A DNA stretch of 64,000 nt from Diphasiastrum complanatum (lineage: Eukaryota > Streptophyta > Lycopodiopsida > Lycopodiales > Lycopodiaceae), in the NCBI GenBank assembly GCA_029204225.1, contig CM055100.1, positions 32,331,645 to 32,395,644 of the forward strand. Direction: 5' to 3'. The position numbers and the translations under genes were made by a program. The first letter of the stretch is position 1, and the number at the start of each line of letters is the position of its first letter. The notes under the pieces were generated by a model. The model had not been told where the DNA came from. It saw only the letters and a program-made list of their open reading frames with translations, and ran no database searches. Shown piece after piece: positions 1 through 12,300 of the stretch.

Positions 1-1370
1 CTAGTTGGATATGATGCAATCTCAAATTATTATAAGATTTACATTCCAGTACAAAGAAATTTCATTTTTCTAGAGATGTACGCTTTGATGAATCAAAGTT
101 CATAGATGATCCTGTATTCCAGAAAAAGGAAGAAGCAGATGTTCTAGGACATAATGTTTTCAAACTGTTTCATGCTACTCCAAAAAAGCAGCCTATTGTT
201 CCAACTATGCATGAACCTCTTCTGGATGAAGAAGAAGAAGAAGAAATCATTGAACATGCAGGTGAGGAAGAAGAATAATTCAAAGATGAGGAAGCTGCTA
301 CATCACGACCAAGGAGAGAAAAACGAGAGCCAGTTCGCTTCCAAAGAGAATTTGGATATTTTGTGAAAGCTCCATCAACTTCTGAAGAAGCAATGCAGAG
401 CAAAGAACGAGATCAATGGCACAAAGCTATGGATGAAGAGATGGAGTCCATGTATCGACACCAAGTTTGGAAGTTGTAGCCTTTACCACCAGGAAGAAAG
501 GCCATAGATTGCAAATGGCTCTACAAACTTAAATTTTCACCCAAAGGTGATACTACACACTTATACACTTCAAGGCTCGCCTTGTAGCAAAAGGTTATTC
601 TTAAAAGTTTGGAGTTGACTACTTTGATACCTTTTCTCCCGTTGTAAAGCAAGCAAGCATACGTTTGTTAGTTGCTTTGGCCACTTATTATGATCTAGAA
701 ATGCATCAAATAGATGAGAAAACAACATATTTATATGGAATACTTGATGACACTATTTTTATAAAGCAGCCATCAGGCTATGTGAGTAGACATCATCCTA
801 GTTGGGTTTGCTTGCTTTTAAAAAGTATATATGGTTTAAAGCAATCCGCTAGGCAATGGAATAAGAAGATAGATCAAGTCCTAAGAGCATTGGCGTTCAT
901 ACCATTCATTCCTGATGGTAATGTTTATTTCAAAAGGGTGAATGAGTATTACGTATTGTTGACAGTCTATGTTGATGATTCATTGTTGATAGGATATTCT
1001 ACTCCTTTTATCAATCATTGTAAGAAGTTAATTGGCTCTATCTTTGATGTTTCGGACCTTGGAGAGGCAAAATTTTGCCTTGGAATTCAAATTCATCATG
1101 ACATGGTAAAAGGCACCATTGCACTTCATCAACATTATATTGAAGATCCTGAAGGACTACAATATGCTAGAGTGCAAAGGCAAAAACATTCCTATGCTAC
1201 CTGAAGTCAAATTATCCAAGATGGAGCAAAGGCTGAAGAGGAACATGAAGAAATGTCCAAGATTCCTTACCACAATTTGATTGGATCTTTAATATATCTC
1301 ACTACTTGGACACGACCTGATATTGCCTATGCAGTTCATACTCTTAGTCAGTTTGCTACGGTGGCAAGTA
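1..1370 (+). pseudogene. Ty1/copia pol relic (integrase C-terminus, linker, RT)
   Basis: This is a broken Ty1/copia polyprotein entering from the left edge. The start reads like an integrase C-terminus (LVGYD, then SRDVRFDESKF). A glutamate-rich linker follows around 225-275. The RT start has EEAMQSKERDQWHKAMDEEM near 385-445. RT then runs through LEMHQIDEKTTYLYG, YGLKQSARQW and the catalytic VYVDDSLLIG near 965-995. The thumb piece PYHNLIGSLIYLTT and TRPDIAYAV is at 1262-1345. Homology stops near 1370, so RNase H is missing. Several stops and frameshifts break the frame (for example near 477 and 600), so it cannot make polyprotein. No LTR is visible. Confidence 0.85.
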
Positions 1371-1999
1371 CTATTGGATTTTTAGGGAGGAAGGACTTAC
1401 ACACAATAATGTCAAATTTGGTATTAAAACTATTGTGCATGTTTAACTCCAAACATGATCTGGAAAAATATGGTCCAACCTATAGAAATTGCTCCAAATC
1501 ATCAAGCACAACAAAACTATATGCAATGGAGCAACAAAATTGTTCGACATGCTTCTTAGGTTTCATGGACACCATTAGAATTCTTAAAGCAACCTTGGCT
1601 CATTGGAAGTCCTTTTAGCTTGCTTGCCTCACTACTCTGAACTTGGGACAACTCATGAGCCAAAATAGATCACCATGTCATATCTTCTTGGTGCCTTGTT
1701 TTAGAAGCAAACTTGGGAACTCTTTGACCACTATAATTATGTATTCACAGAATCATGACTATCTGTAGAATAACACAAACCATTTATGAGCACCCATGCA
1801 ACAACAATGTCATTAGATAAATCCCAAATATGTTGAGATGGTTTTTCACGTGTTTGGTTGACGTGGGTTTTGTACATGCAGTTGAATACCATGCGTGATC
1901 CCCAATTGCCATTGTTCATAAGAAAAATGACAATCTAGGAATTTATGTGCACAATGACAAATTGGATTCTTTTATAGTTAAGAATCACTTCCCTCTCTC
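1371..1999. other. Non-coding stretch after copia relic
   Basis: An open frame continues to 1618 but loses copia similarity after about 1370. I see no LTR, gene or structured repeat here. It may be RT-flanking sequence decayed beyond recognition. Confidence 0.4.
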
Positions 2000-3000
2000 T
2001 TTCACAAAAGCCATATTGGATGACCTAATACACGAATTGTATAGCTCTCTAGATGGCTATATGAACTTTAGATAGCTTATAGCATAGAATGGGGTGCTTA
2101 TGTCAATAGAGTCACACCCTTTGGTCTTTCCAACACTCACATCATGTCAAGAGTGATGTCAAGAGCCTTTTATGATACAAGTTAATAAAATCCTTCTTAG
2201 ATGACTTTTGTGTTTAGAGATTTGCGAATTCTCATCTTGACAAACTCAGAAACTGCTTCCAAAAGTGCTGAAGATTTGGTGTAAGTTTAAACGTAATGAA
2301 ATGTTCCTCCGCATTCGAAAAAGACATTCAACTAGGACCAACAGTTTCAACAAATGATCTATTTATCAAGCCAACCATAATCAAATCATTAGATCAATTA
2401 GGTTTCCACACATAGCCAAGGCCTTGTATGCAAACAATTATGCTTATGGCCAGCCATTATAGAAGGTTTGTCCCCAATTATGTAGCTTGAACCAAAATCT
2501 AAGTCCTCAAGGAGCATATTGCATATCTCATTGGGCAGACATGAGCTTTTCAAAGCATAATCACAGCACACTAGTTAATGCCCCTATTTTGGCATCAAGA
2601 GATAGGAGTAAGTAGCTTCATATTCTTACAATATGTCATAGGATGCATTTTGGCATAACTAAGTGATCATAAGGGTTATGACCACCAGGTCTAATATGCT
2701 AGCAAAATTCTTATTTTTGTCGAAAGAAATCACTCGTGACCACCATATATTTGGTGTTTGATGTCAAAACGTTCCATTCTGAGAAAAACATTCTGTTTAT
2801 TTATATGAGGATTGTCAGCCTTTGGTTGTATACGCTCAATAAACCATTGATCACCAATCAGGTAGCACGACAGTTGGTTCTTCTTCAAGACTTCAAAGTA
2901 AAATATGTGCATCAAACTAGGACCAAAACACAGCAGTTGATCAATAAACCATGCTTCCCACTGGTGAGCAAACCCAAGCTGTTGATAAATTACTCGACAC
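2000..3000 (+). pseudogene. Ty3/gypsy RT-RNase H relic, strongly decayed
   Basis: Three collinear pieces of a gypsy pol survive in different frames. TPFGLSN near 2113 is the RT TPFGL(C/S)N motif. FLDDFCV at about 2193-2213 is the RT catalytic box, followed by HLDKLRNCFQKC and FGVSLNVMKCSSAFEKDIQLG. SHYRRFVPNYVA at about 2452-2487 is the conserved post-RT motif. About 350 bases further on, TLNKPLITNQVARQLVLLQDF (about 2836-2900) matches the end of RNase H. Many stops and frameshifts separate them, so the relic is old. FLDDF fits a Ty3/gypsy element rather than copia. Confidence 0.7.
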
Positions 3001-3069
3001 CCAGTCACTCCAAATTTACCATTCCTACAAATCTTGGTATCAAGACTTTGATGTAAAAATGGCAAAAAT

Positions 3070-4781
3070 TGCCAGTAGGTAGGGGTTCCAGCCTGCGCAA
3101 AATCCGGCTAGAAGAGAAATTACAGCCTCAGAATTGGCCCTTAAAAGATGGCCCGGTCTCCCAATATGAGGCACTTGCTAATGAAAACTTTTGGGTTTAT
3201 AACAAGAAAATCAACAAAAGACACCCTTAGACCCGTCAAATTCACCCTATCTTAACAGCAGCCCAAGTGTCAGTGCAAGTCAATTCCAGACTATAATAAC
3301 AGCCAAGAAAACCTCTTAAGCCCAAGAGTATGATGGACTGTACGATTCAAGATCACTATATGTTACAAGCTACATAACAAGTGCAGGCTGCAGATCGTGT
3401 TCCATGGTCTTACAGAATCACTTGAACAACTTAGAATGGAAAACTTCGTAACTCAACTACTAGCTGTGCTAAATACATGATAGATTTAGTTTAGATTCAC
3501 TGTCTTGCATACCAAAAGGGGTGATTGCATTCCACAATATCACATCATAAGTGATCGTGGCAGACACATTGATTAGGAATCGATCTTTACGATCTACCCA
3601 CTCTAGTCCCCCTCTTCCAAATGGATCCTATCCATACTACTAATATCGATGCTTACTTGCAATGAGAATTCCTAGATTTTAGCATTAGATGTGATCGTAA
3701 AGCCTGATCTAAAATTAATGAACATTAGATCAGCATAAAAAATGGTTCCGCAAATGCCATGAAGAGTACAAACTAAACATTCGACAGTACATCACCTTCT
3801 TATAAAGAGGCTGACTGAATAGCACTCTGTTATGAAGAAAAGAAGTAGAAGGCAATAAATGGCAGAGTAATCTCTTGGTCTACAATAAAGTGAAGAGTAA
3901 CAGGGCTAAGAAAATTCTCTAAAATTAAAAGTAACTGCGAGGCATCTTATTGATTCAGTTGATGTAACATCTCTTGATACACCCCTCTACAACAGGTGAG
4001 GGGAACCACAAAAACAAGAAATAATTGAGACCACAATAATGAGGTGAACCGTTTGATAAGTGAGACGTTTAGTATTTCCAGATTCATTTCACCCCCACCT
4101 TTCCCATCCCCATGAGCATATGAAGCATAAGGTTGCTATATTCTTAGTAATGATAACCATCCCATCTCTTCAATCAGCCAATTGAAACTTGAAACACCCT
4201 TGCATACTGCGCAGGGATGATTGAAGCACAAACAAAATCTTTAAGTATCCCATATATTCAGCATAGAAGAAAGCAGCTGAACTTCGAGCATTTCATTCGA
4301 AGAAAGACTCTGACTAAGTACAATAAGACTCAAGATAGCTTTATTTTACAGGCTACATAGAAAGTGCTGGATGCAGTGCTTGGTCCATGGTCTTACAAAA
4401 CCATTTGAATAACTGAATAAGAACTTTGTAACTTAACTACTTCTAGTTGAGCATAAGGTCAAACCTGACCAGCCAAGGAATCAAAGGTAACACTATCGTG
4501 TACTAGCTTTAAAAAGCACAGATATTTCTTTTCTACTATTTTGGACAAGATTAGTTTCAGCAGAACTAGGCACATACTAAAATAATATACCATTATCACT
4601 AATGCAGAAACTGAAAAGAGTCCACCGTAACAAAACTAACTGAAAGTCCACTATACACATGATTGACAAATCAAGCTGCTACAGCCAACTCACATCATAA
4701 TCAAAGTGCCAACCACCTTTTTGCTTCAGTCTAGCACCCATTTTTTTCTATATATTTGACTGCCTATCTCTTTTCAGCAAT
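3070..4781. other. Gene-free spacer with a diverged 130-bp direct duplication
   Basis: No gene is recognised. About 3351-3480 and 4327-4455 are diverged direct copies; both contain TCCATGGTCTTACA and a conserved flanking pattern. The part next to 4782 probably holds the 3' UTR of the minus-strand DUF1685 gene. Confidence 0.5.
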
Positions 4782-5249
4782 TTAACATTCTTGCCGTGCT
4801 GTTGAAGCTACAGCGCGTGCCCAGAACTTCAAATGTGCTTTCATGTCCACTCCTTCCTGATGTGGGTCAGGAAACTGCCAATTGTACAATGGTGAATTTG
4901 GTTTTACGGCCCACCAAGCTGGAGAATTATACAGCTTGTATTGAGCTGATGCCACAAATGACACTTCTGGTTGATTTTTGCCTTCACCATAATCAACTTT
5001 CATTCCAGGAAATAAACTAATCACACGAGGGGTAAGTTTATCTTGGCTAAAACTGAACCCAAGCTCCTTAAAACCTTTCACTTCATCATGCTCAACATGC
5101 TCTGTTCCTTTTGATTTATTTTTACGGTCCTTGCGTCTTCGATGTCGTCTGGACAGGCGCAGATTTGCACTACTTGGCCCTGATGGAATTGGAACCTTTT
5201 TCATTGGTTTTAAGGCCTCTAACTTCAAAGTCATCAAAGTTGTGGTATC
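4782..5249 (-). CDS. DUF1685-family protein, exon 2 (C-terminal)
   Basis: This is the last exon of a plant DUF1685 protein of unknown biochemical function. It opens with a basic segment (RLSRRHRRRKDRKNKSK). The family signature follows: VKGFKELGFSFSQDKLTPRV, then ISLFPGM. The exon ends with the typical DMKAHLKFWARAVAS and TARQEC before the stop at 4782-4784. The acceptor is taken as the CAG at 5250-5252, giving 155 residues in phase 0. Another in-phase CAG (5259-5261) would add DQQ. The basic run could be a nuclear signal, which is inference. It joins in phase to exon 1, whose donor is at 7844-7843. Confidence 0.8.
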   Translation of the reverse strand, partial: DTTTLMTLKLEALKPMKKVPIPSGPSSANLRLSRRHRRRKDRKNKSKGTEHVEHDEVKGFKELGFSFSQDKLTPRVISLFPGMKVDYGEGKNQPEVSFVASAQYKLYNSPAWWAVKPNSPLYNWQFPDPHQEGVDMKAHLKFWARAVASTARQEC

Positions 5250-7844
5250 CTGCTGGTCCTGATCATCACAAGACAAGGGTGTTACAAAAAAACATGAGAA
5301 TCATACTGCACATGATTGAAAACGCAGAAAAAGAAAATAAATATTACATTGAGATAGAATTTAGAATTCGAGGAAATGAGATGCCAAAAACTCACTCTAC
5401 AATTCAGCCATGACCTTCATGAAGTTATGAAGATGCCAAAAACTCACTCTACTATTCAGCATGTCCAACCAAATGAAAAATTGAAAGCTTCCTTTCTGAT
5501 TCCATCAAGTCTTGATGTGAATGTGTGTGGCCAAACAGCTAACGAGCAACATTCACTAATAAAAACCCAGAGGCATTGAATAGTCATTCCATACCAATTG
5601 AGAGGTAGATGCTACAATTCTAAAATTTAAAGCAGAAAGACACCTGATGCATGAGAATGGTATGAAGCATCAAAACGAAACTACTTTGTTGAACTAGGTT
5701 CTCAGGCCTACCTGTATTGCTAAAATAGCTCATGGTCCTACTTCAGGAGAAACTGTTCATGTGATAATATAAGTACTTTGTTATAACGCACATATCTTTG
5801 AAATCTCTCTGCAATGAGAATAGAGCCTGAGTGTACTGCTAGCTGGAAACAGCAGTGGTTTCACAACCAAACCTTATTTGGGGACAATTTTTGAACAACA
5901 ATCAGTTCATGTTTCTCTCAAACCCGTCTAGGTTTAGGGTTCGTACTACACCTCTGCCTACCTTAAAGTCTTAAGAATATGACATGAGTAGAGTAGATAG
6001 TTTTAAGGCCGTCTCTATTCCAGCTGGAACTGACAGCACGCTATGCTATCAGTGTTGTCTTAATAAAATAAATGACTAAGAAAAAATATTGATTAAAAAG
6101 AAGATTTGCACAATCTGAAGAGGATCTGTCAGATCAAGGGAGTGGCACTCCATACTGAGCTGCAGATCATATATAAAGAGATCGCTATGGCAGTAATAAA
6201 AGCAGGACAAATCCAATAAAATGAATCGGGCAATGAGTAGTAAAACCCACAATCCGATGAGTGCACCCTCAAGAAAAAATTGAAAACTTTGATGTTTAAG
6301 AGAAAAAATAGAACCACGACGAACAGAAAAGTTCCCCAAAGCTTTGCATGCCCGCAGAGCATGGGAAAGCAAGAATGTGCTGTGCTATGAACATCGTTTC
6401 AAGACTGAGACCAAGCAGATGAGAAGAGGCACACTTAGCTTTTAAGTTGGTTGCGCAATATCCAAAGCAAACCAGGGCAACATTAGGCAATGAACGAACT
6501 AAATCATGAGCCTTACAGGTAAGAAACATGCTCCAGCATAGATGCATAAGTATCCCGTCCAGTCTCCCATCCTGGGATTACTAAATGATACTAATCAGAT
6601 GTCGCAGAGGTAGTGTACAAGAAGGTGCAGCCATCTATGGCACTATGTGCAGTCATCATTTCGGCACTGACTTTCAGTCGAACCATGTGAGAAAAGGAAT
6701 GTGCAGTCTTTAACTTGTGGAGTTGCACCTCTATTCAAATTTGGCACCAAGAGCAGGTTTAGTTATATTGTTGACAATGGGTGCAGGCGGCACTTATTAG
6801 CTCACAGAAAACTTGTGCAGAAGCAGTGTTTTAAGAACCGGTTAAATGCGCCCGATTACTCTTACCCTATCAAATTAAGCATAAAAGATGGTGGAAGCAT
6901 CGAACAAACAGAATGGGGGTTGAGACAGATGCCCAGATCTAGCAGAAAAGAATTATCTCAGCTTTATGCATTTGATGTCGCAGTAATTGATTGGAAAGCG
7001 CACTAAAACTGAAGATCTATCCTTTTCCAAGAATAAGGTGTAATACCAGGACATTATTCTATTCCACTTCCAGGCTGTTCTACTGTTCTGGGCCTTCGTT
7101 TTCGTAAGATCAGTTAATCACATGTAGCTTGTCCTTGTGGGCATAATGAACATGTTGGGGATAGTGCCGATGCTAGTGAGAGTAGTGCCGTTTGGCCAAA
7201 ATTTTAAAGAGATCAACAATTTTCCATAGTTCCAAAGGTCTTACCACCTGCCTACAAGCCCAGACAAAGATGTAGAGTGAAAAATAAAGTTTTAGAAGCA
7301 ATGCAAGTGTCCCTTGAAAGTGCAGATTCAATTCTAATATCTTATAGACTTTGAAGATCTTCACTAGATAGACGAGTCTGTGACATTATATTAGTCTGTA
7401 AAAAGAAAATTTTGCCAATAGCTTCCACAATGGGGCAAAAACAGAGGCCACAGGAGATGTGTCATCTGCCACATCAAAAGTGTTAGATCTTCAGTATCCA
7501 CAGGATGGATTAATTTGAATCTTAAATACCAGTAAACAAGAGGCTCGGTTTATGTGAACAATCTTGCCAATTGCTGTCATCAAAGGAATAAGATTGCTTT
7601 TCATGCACAAACTATTTCACAAATTACTCTGCATGGTATTTATTTCGCAGGAAATTGACTTGTGCTAGACCAATTCAAACCGAGATCTTCATAAAAAGCA
7701 CATAAAGAAAGGGCACAGATGCATGATATACATTCCCAATTCAAAGAATTCGATTCACTATGCAGCGGGCAGTTTTGCTGCGAAAATTAGACACAATTGA
7801 TTTTGTAGAGTGAAAGCACACACGATAGAAAGAGCAACCCGTAC
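5250..7844 (-). other. Intron of the DUF1685 gene (about 2.6 kb)
   Basis: This spans the donor (AAG|GTACGG on the minus strand at 7845) to the acceptor at 5250. The open frames inside (6076-6547 minus, 6701-7006 plus) show no family motif. A 30-base unit is directly repeated with a 52-base period near 5378-5460. A small extra exon cannot be ruled out. Confidence 0.55.
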
Positions 7845-8642
7845 CTTTACAGGAGAAGCATGCGCTTCAAGCCTCTCATCAGCCTGCTTCCGCCCCTGCA
7901 CGCTGGCCTCTTCCGACTCTATCTCATCCAGATGAGGCTCAAACACGTTCAACCTCGATTCCGCAGATGAAATTTCATGTACAGTTGCTGATGATTGTTC
8001 TCGAGAGCACTCCGGCTTGATTTTCTCATCACCATCATCATCATCATCATCAGATGGCTTCAAGATCGGAAACTCAGCTCCTCTATATTCAGCTTCCTCA
8101 AAGCGTAGCCTAGGAAGAAGCTCTCTGTTTCCTGATATGCTCACAGCTGCAAAAGACGAGTCCCCATCAGATGCCTTCACAACCGGAAACTGCCCTCCCA
8201 CATATTCAGATTTCCCAAAGCGCGGCCTCGGAAGAAGCTCTTTGTTTCCTAAATTGCACACAGCTGCAAAAGACGAGTCGGGATGGACCATTTCTATGCT
8301 CTGGAAGGGGGGAAGCGATTGCAGATCCTCCCGAGAGCTAGTGCTAGTGCTGCTGCTGCTGCTGTTGCGAGGCCATCGAACGACGCTGTCAAAGAACCAG
8401 AACTCGTCCAGATTCTCGATCAAACACAGGGCTGCGTCGTGCTCCCTCAGGGTGGGCGTTTGCTCAGCCGGCTGCACAAACGCATCCCGATCTGGAGCCA
8501 TACTGCACGCCATCTCACGCCAATTGGATCGTTCTGCTCCGCATTGCTCCCCCCATCCCAGGAGCGCATCTGCGCCAGGGTGGGGATCCAGAAATGGCGA
8601 GAAGATAGAAGAAGGAGAAGAAGAAGAGGAGGGCGCGGCCAT
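7845..8642 (-). CDS. DUF1685-family protein, exon 1 (N-terminal)
   Basis: This is the first coding exon, GC-rich and uninterrupted. From the ATG at 8642 it encodes 266 residues: MAAPSSSSSPSSIFSPFL, then a low-complexity stretch, then AALCLIENLDEFWFFDSVV near residue 75. DUF1685 proteins share this leucine/phenylalanine-rich motif (LIE.LDE.WFF). A serine run (about 100-112) and two internal repeats follow; both read DSSFAAV followed by GN(K/R)ELLPR, about 50 residues apart. A DDDDDD acidic run comes next, and the exon ends in ASPVK at a clean AAG|GTACGG donor. An upstream in-frame ATG at 8729 would add 29 residues; I prefer 8642 because MAAPSSS looks like a normal start. Exon 1 plus exon 2 gives about 421 residues. 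Confidence 0.75.
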
Positions 8643-8731
8643 AGCCGGCCCCCTCCCGCTGTGGAGAGAACGCATGTACAAGAGAGAGTGTAGGGAGGAT
8701 CGTCGCCCTCTCTCGCCTTCTATGGCCACTA

Positions 8732-8805
8732 CGAAACGCCCATTCCGAAACGTTCCGGAAACGGCGAAACGTTTCGAAGAAGAACTCGAACGTTTCGAAA
8801 CCCCC
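8732..8805 (-). repeat. Cluster of self-complementary GAAACG/CGTTTC words in the 5' flank of the DUF1685 gene
   Basis: The block is built from words such as GAAACGTTCCGGAAAC and CGAAACGTTTCG. It lies about 90-165 bases upstream of the preferred ATG. It looks like the ends of the inverted-repeat elements at 53.9 and 60.7 kb, so it may be the remaining end of one, or a promoter-proximal palindrome cluster. Confidence 0.6.
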
Positions 8806-8904
8806 TATTAGCAATGTATCTCATACAATGCACCCCATGCCCAAATGGAACCATAAAGGACATTCTTTTCCTCTCCCTCTCGGCCTTTCCGAACCAAATC
8901 TCAG

Positions 8905-8974
8905 CTCTCTCACATGTAAGAAGAGGCAATATCTCGATATCTCACCTCTCTCACATGTAAGAAGAGGCAATATC
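8905..8974 (+). repeat. 29-bp direct duplication
   Basis: The unit beginning CTCTCTCACATGTAAGAAG and ending CAATATC occurs at 8905-8933 and 8946-8974, a period of 41 bases with no mismatch. It lies upstream of the DUF1685 gene. Confidence 0.9.
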
Positions 8975-11050
8975 CCTGGAGTTGTAGTGATTATATCAAG
9001 GGTGGAGGAGGGTTGGTTGCGGTGGAGCAACGACTAGACTTTTGTGGTATTGCGTGTGCTAGTGGTGGGATATTGTGTCGATATTGCTATTGATAATTGA
9101 GCAATCCTTTGTTTTTTTAAGTGCTCCCCACCTATGTTTAGGCCCATGAAAGGCATCTCCAACAAGTGATCTCAAGCCAAGCTGGCAACATATTCTTGGT
9201 ACCGCTTATTCTCCTAATGATCTTCTATCATTGACTAGTTATTGCATGCTGAGTCATCTCACAACTGGCCTTATTTATGCGTGCAAACTATGTGTTGAAT
9301 GAGTATTGGCGTTGAAATGCGCATCAATGTTGTGGTACATTTGTCATAGTTATGTGGGACCAACTATGCACAGTTGAAGATGGTGCTTGTATCCACCACA
9401 TAGGCTCGATTCTTTATTCCATTGTTGCAAGTCTCAATAATTAGTTTGAACAAGAAATGTACATTGTTGAGTTGAGTTTCTCGAGAAGCTTTGAAACGTG
9501 TCCTACTTTTATAATATTATCTCATGAATTTTTAATATCTTGCTTCTAAAGATTTCATATGTGTAACATAAAACAAATTTGATCTTTTCACACATACTTA
9601 AACCAATCACTTGCAAGTATCCGTTGGGGGATGCTCAAGTAGCCATGTAAGTTTTATAAGATATCATTGTGTTATTAGACTAATATTGGTCTTTTCAAAT
9701 GCTTTTTTAAATCAATCAAGTACACCCATTAGGACGATTGTTCAATTTATCATGGCAACTTTGAGAAGCTATCATTTTGATTTAACGCGCACCCACATAG
9801 ACTTTTAGGTGGAGATCTTTTATATTGGATAGGCTCCATATTTTGCCAAAATGTAATTATTATTATACAAATAAATAAATTGATTCGTGTAGCTAGTTTC
9901 TTATTCATATGGCCATAGTGATCACAAAATATGACTACACCATATGCATGGACTACGGGGGCATACATGTAGCCCATGTAACCATGGAGCTCAAGAACAA
10001 GACCTTAGAGCTCACACGTGTGATTGTGGAACTCATGCATTTGATGATGGAAGTTGTGCATGACATAGAGGTCATTCTTATGGCCACAGACATAACTTAT
10101 GTGATTATGGATGGTTCACATATGTTTATCGACACGCAAGGAAAACAAATATTGGGCATTATTTTTGTAGGTAATTTACATATAAAAGTAGCTTGAAATG
10201 AAATGACTTTTTTCCTATGAGATCAAAGAATGGGGCTCTTGATGTACACATTGATGACCATCCTCCAAAGGAGTCATACGTAAACTACTTTCCACAGTCG
10301 GTTCTTGTGACCATGGAAAAAGTTAACACATAAAACATTGTGCTCTTGACTATCCCAACTTATTTTCATTGATGTCCATGCCCTTTATCCTCAAAAAGAC
10401 AAAGTGCATGTCCTATTTTTACATAGGACAATTGCTTGGTAAGGACACTTCTAATAAAAATTTTACACAAGGAAAATGGTTCATATTCAAGGTTAACATC
10501 ATATGTTGCGCTCTTCAATAGAGGTCTTTAATAGTATGGACCTCTTTTTTTAACATATAATTTTAACATTGCCATCGAGTTGTGCCACTCTAGTGACTTC
10601 GTCTTTTGTTTAGGTAGAGATTCATAATCATCACCTCATGCACCTTCGATAATTGGGATTTGTGCGCACTTTACTACTTAACTAAATGACAATACATTAT
10701 GACGTGCACTATGACCACAACAATGGTGGATGCAAGGATGGAGACAAAAATTAAATCATCTTGAGAATTTGATGATTTTATTCCTTGTTCTTTTGTGAAC
10801 AAATGACTTACAATAATGGATTGGCAAAGGTGGTCACATATCTTCATTTAGTGCTATACATTAAATTAAGAAAAACACATACTTGTCTTGCTATTAAGAA
10901 AGGTTTGATTCTCCAAAGAAACCAAAAAAGAACTATAATCACTATGGCCCTAGGTTTCCTAACCCATTGTAACTCTCATACTTAGATACTTTAGGCATGG
11001 ATCTTGCATTTATGTGACATATTGTCCAACTATAGTCATTAAATGTCTTC
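8975..11050. other. Gene-free AT-rich region
   Basis: No domain-bearing frame on either strand. The small open frames at 9611, 9909 and 10785 have no recognisable motif and read like chance frames in AT-rich DNA. Confidence 0.4.
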
Positions 11051-11109
11051 TCTAGAGCATCTTCACACATCTAGAATTTGGATGAGGATAGTTGACTTGA
11101 TTATCCAAT

Positions 11110-11396
11110 GTAGATGACACGCTATCTTTGGCACTATCATGTGCCTAAGCCAATTCAACAACGATTATTAAGTGAATCATACCAGAAATGTAGATTGAGA
11201 TGACACGCTGCCTAGTTGTGGGATAGACACTTTGGCACTATCATGTGCCTAAGCCAATTCAACAACGATTATTAAGTGAATCATACCAGAAATGTAGATT
11301 GAGATGACACGCTGCCTAGTTGTGGGATAGACACTTTGGCACTATCATGTGCCTAAGCCAATTCAACAACGATTATTAAGTGAATCATACCAGAAA
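11110..11396 (+). repeat. 104-bp tandem repeat, about 2.7 copies
   Basis: The landmark TTTGGCACTATCATGTGCC starts at 11127, 11231 and 11335, so the period is exactly 104 bases. Copies 2 and 3 look identical. The left part of copy 1 is shorter and changed (GACACGCTATCTTTGG instead of GACACGCTGCCTAGTTG). The near identity points to recent expansion. Confidence 0.92.
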
Positions 11397-11399
11397 TAG

Positions 11400-12300
11400 A
11401 GAAAGTATAATACATTCATGCTGATGACACAAAAGTAGCAAATCTAACAACAATGTCCATGAAGTTTGCATGCTCAAAACTCAATCGCCCACACTATGCA
11501 TGCTCCCCCAGAAAAAAACAAATTACATAGGTCTCTTTTGACCTTTTGTTTTTTAATCCCTTGCATGGAGTGATCCTCCTCTTTCCCTACCCGAACTCAT
11601 TCTAGCTCCTCCATTTTGCTTGAAAATCTCCTTTTGGCTACTTTTGTGCCTTGTCCATGGCTAGGATGGCCTCTGTTATGCCTATATGCAATTAGTTTGA
11701 ATGTAGCTACCCTCTTATCCTGCCAATGACTCCTTAATTTTTTGACCCACATGACCTTGGTATACTTTTTTTCCCCCCCTTTTTCAACTATCTACATAGA
11801 TATGGAAGGGACGCTTCTAGCTACTTTAAGACCTTCATTTTCTCTTGTTGCTCATCGACTTTTAGTTGTGAGATTGTCACTTTGTTTTTTTCTTAAACCT
11901 CAGTCTATGCTTTTGCCAACCCCGTAAGAGGATTAATATCAATTTCTAACTTTTTTTCCCTTTATTTTCTCTCTCAAGGAGTCGATTTTCTTCCCGTAGT
12001 TGATCATTAGCTTTTTTCAGGCTAGCAATGGTGGCAACTACCTCTTATAGCCCATATAGGTCCTCATATAACCTAGATACCTCTGTGTAAGTTGGAAGGT
12101 AGGGTCCTCCAACTATGGCTTCTTCTTTGTTGTCTATTTCTTCCACCCGTTGAATATTTTTAAAAAAAAATTCTCCTCAGTGCCATGATGATCTTGAATA
12201 ATCTATCTCACTCTCTATAATCCTTGTCCTTTTCAGTAATGTTACTAACCTTCTTCAGCTAGAATAACATCCATAGCTTTCCAAAATCACCCAAATCGAT
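11400..12300. other. Gene-free, pyrimidine-rich on the plus strand
   Basis: Long T- and C-rich runs fill 11500-12200. The open frame at 11742-11927 has no recognisable motif. Nothing else is seen. Confidence 0.4.

Noticed and set aside
2730-3065. Overlapping open frames on both strands
   Set aside because: Only the plus strand has RNase H similarity; the minus frame is a shadow. Neither is a gene.
6076-6547. Minus-strand frames in the DUF1685 intron, one with a hydrophobic stretch
   Set aside because: They overlap one another in different frames, have no motif, and lack convincing splice sites joining either exon.
8017-8811. Long plus-strand open frames over 8017-8811 and 8283-8693
   Set aside because: They lie antisense to DUF1685 exon 1, which has family motifs and a matching second exon; the plus frames are low-complexity shadows.
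11110-11396. CRISPR-like spaced repeats
   Set aside because: The units are contiguous 104-bp tandem copies without variable spacers, in plant nuclear DNA.
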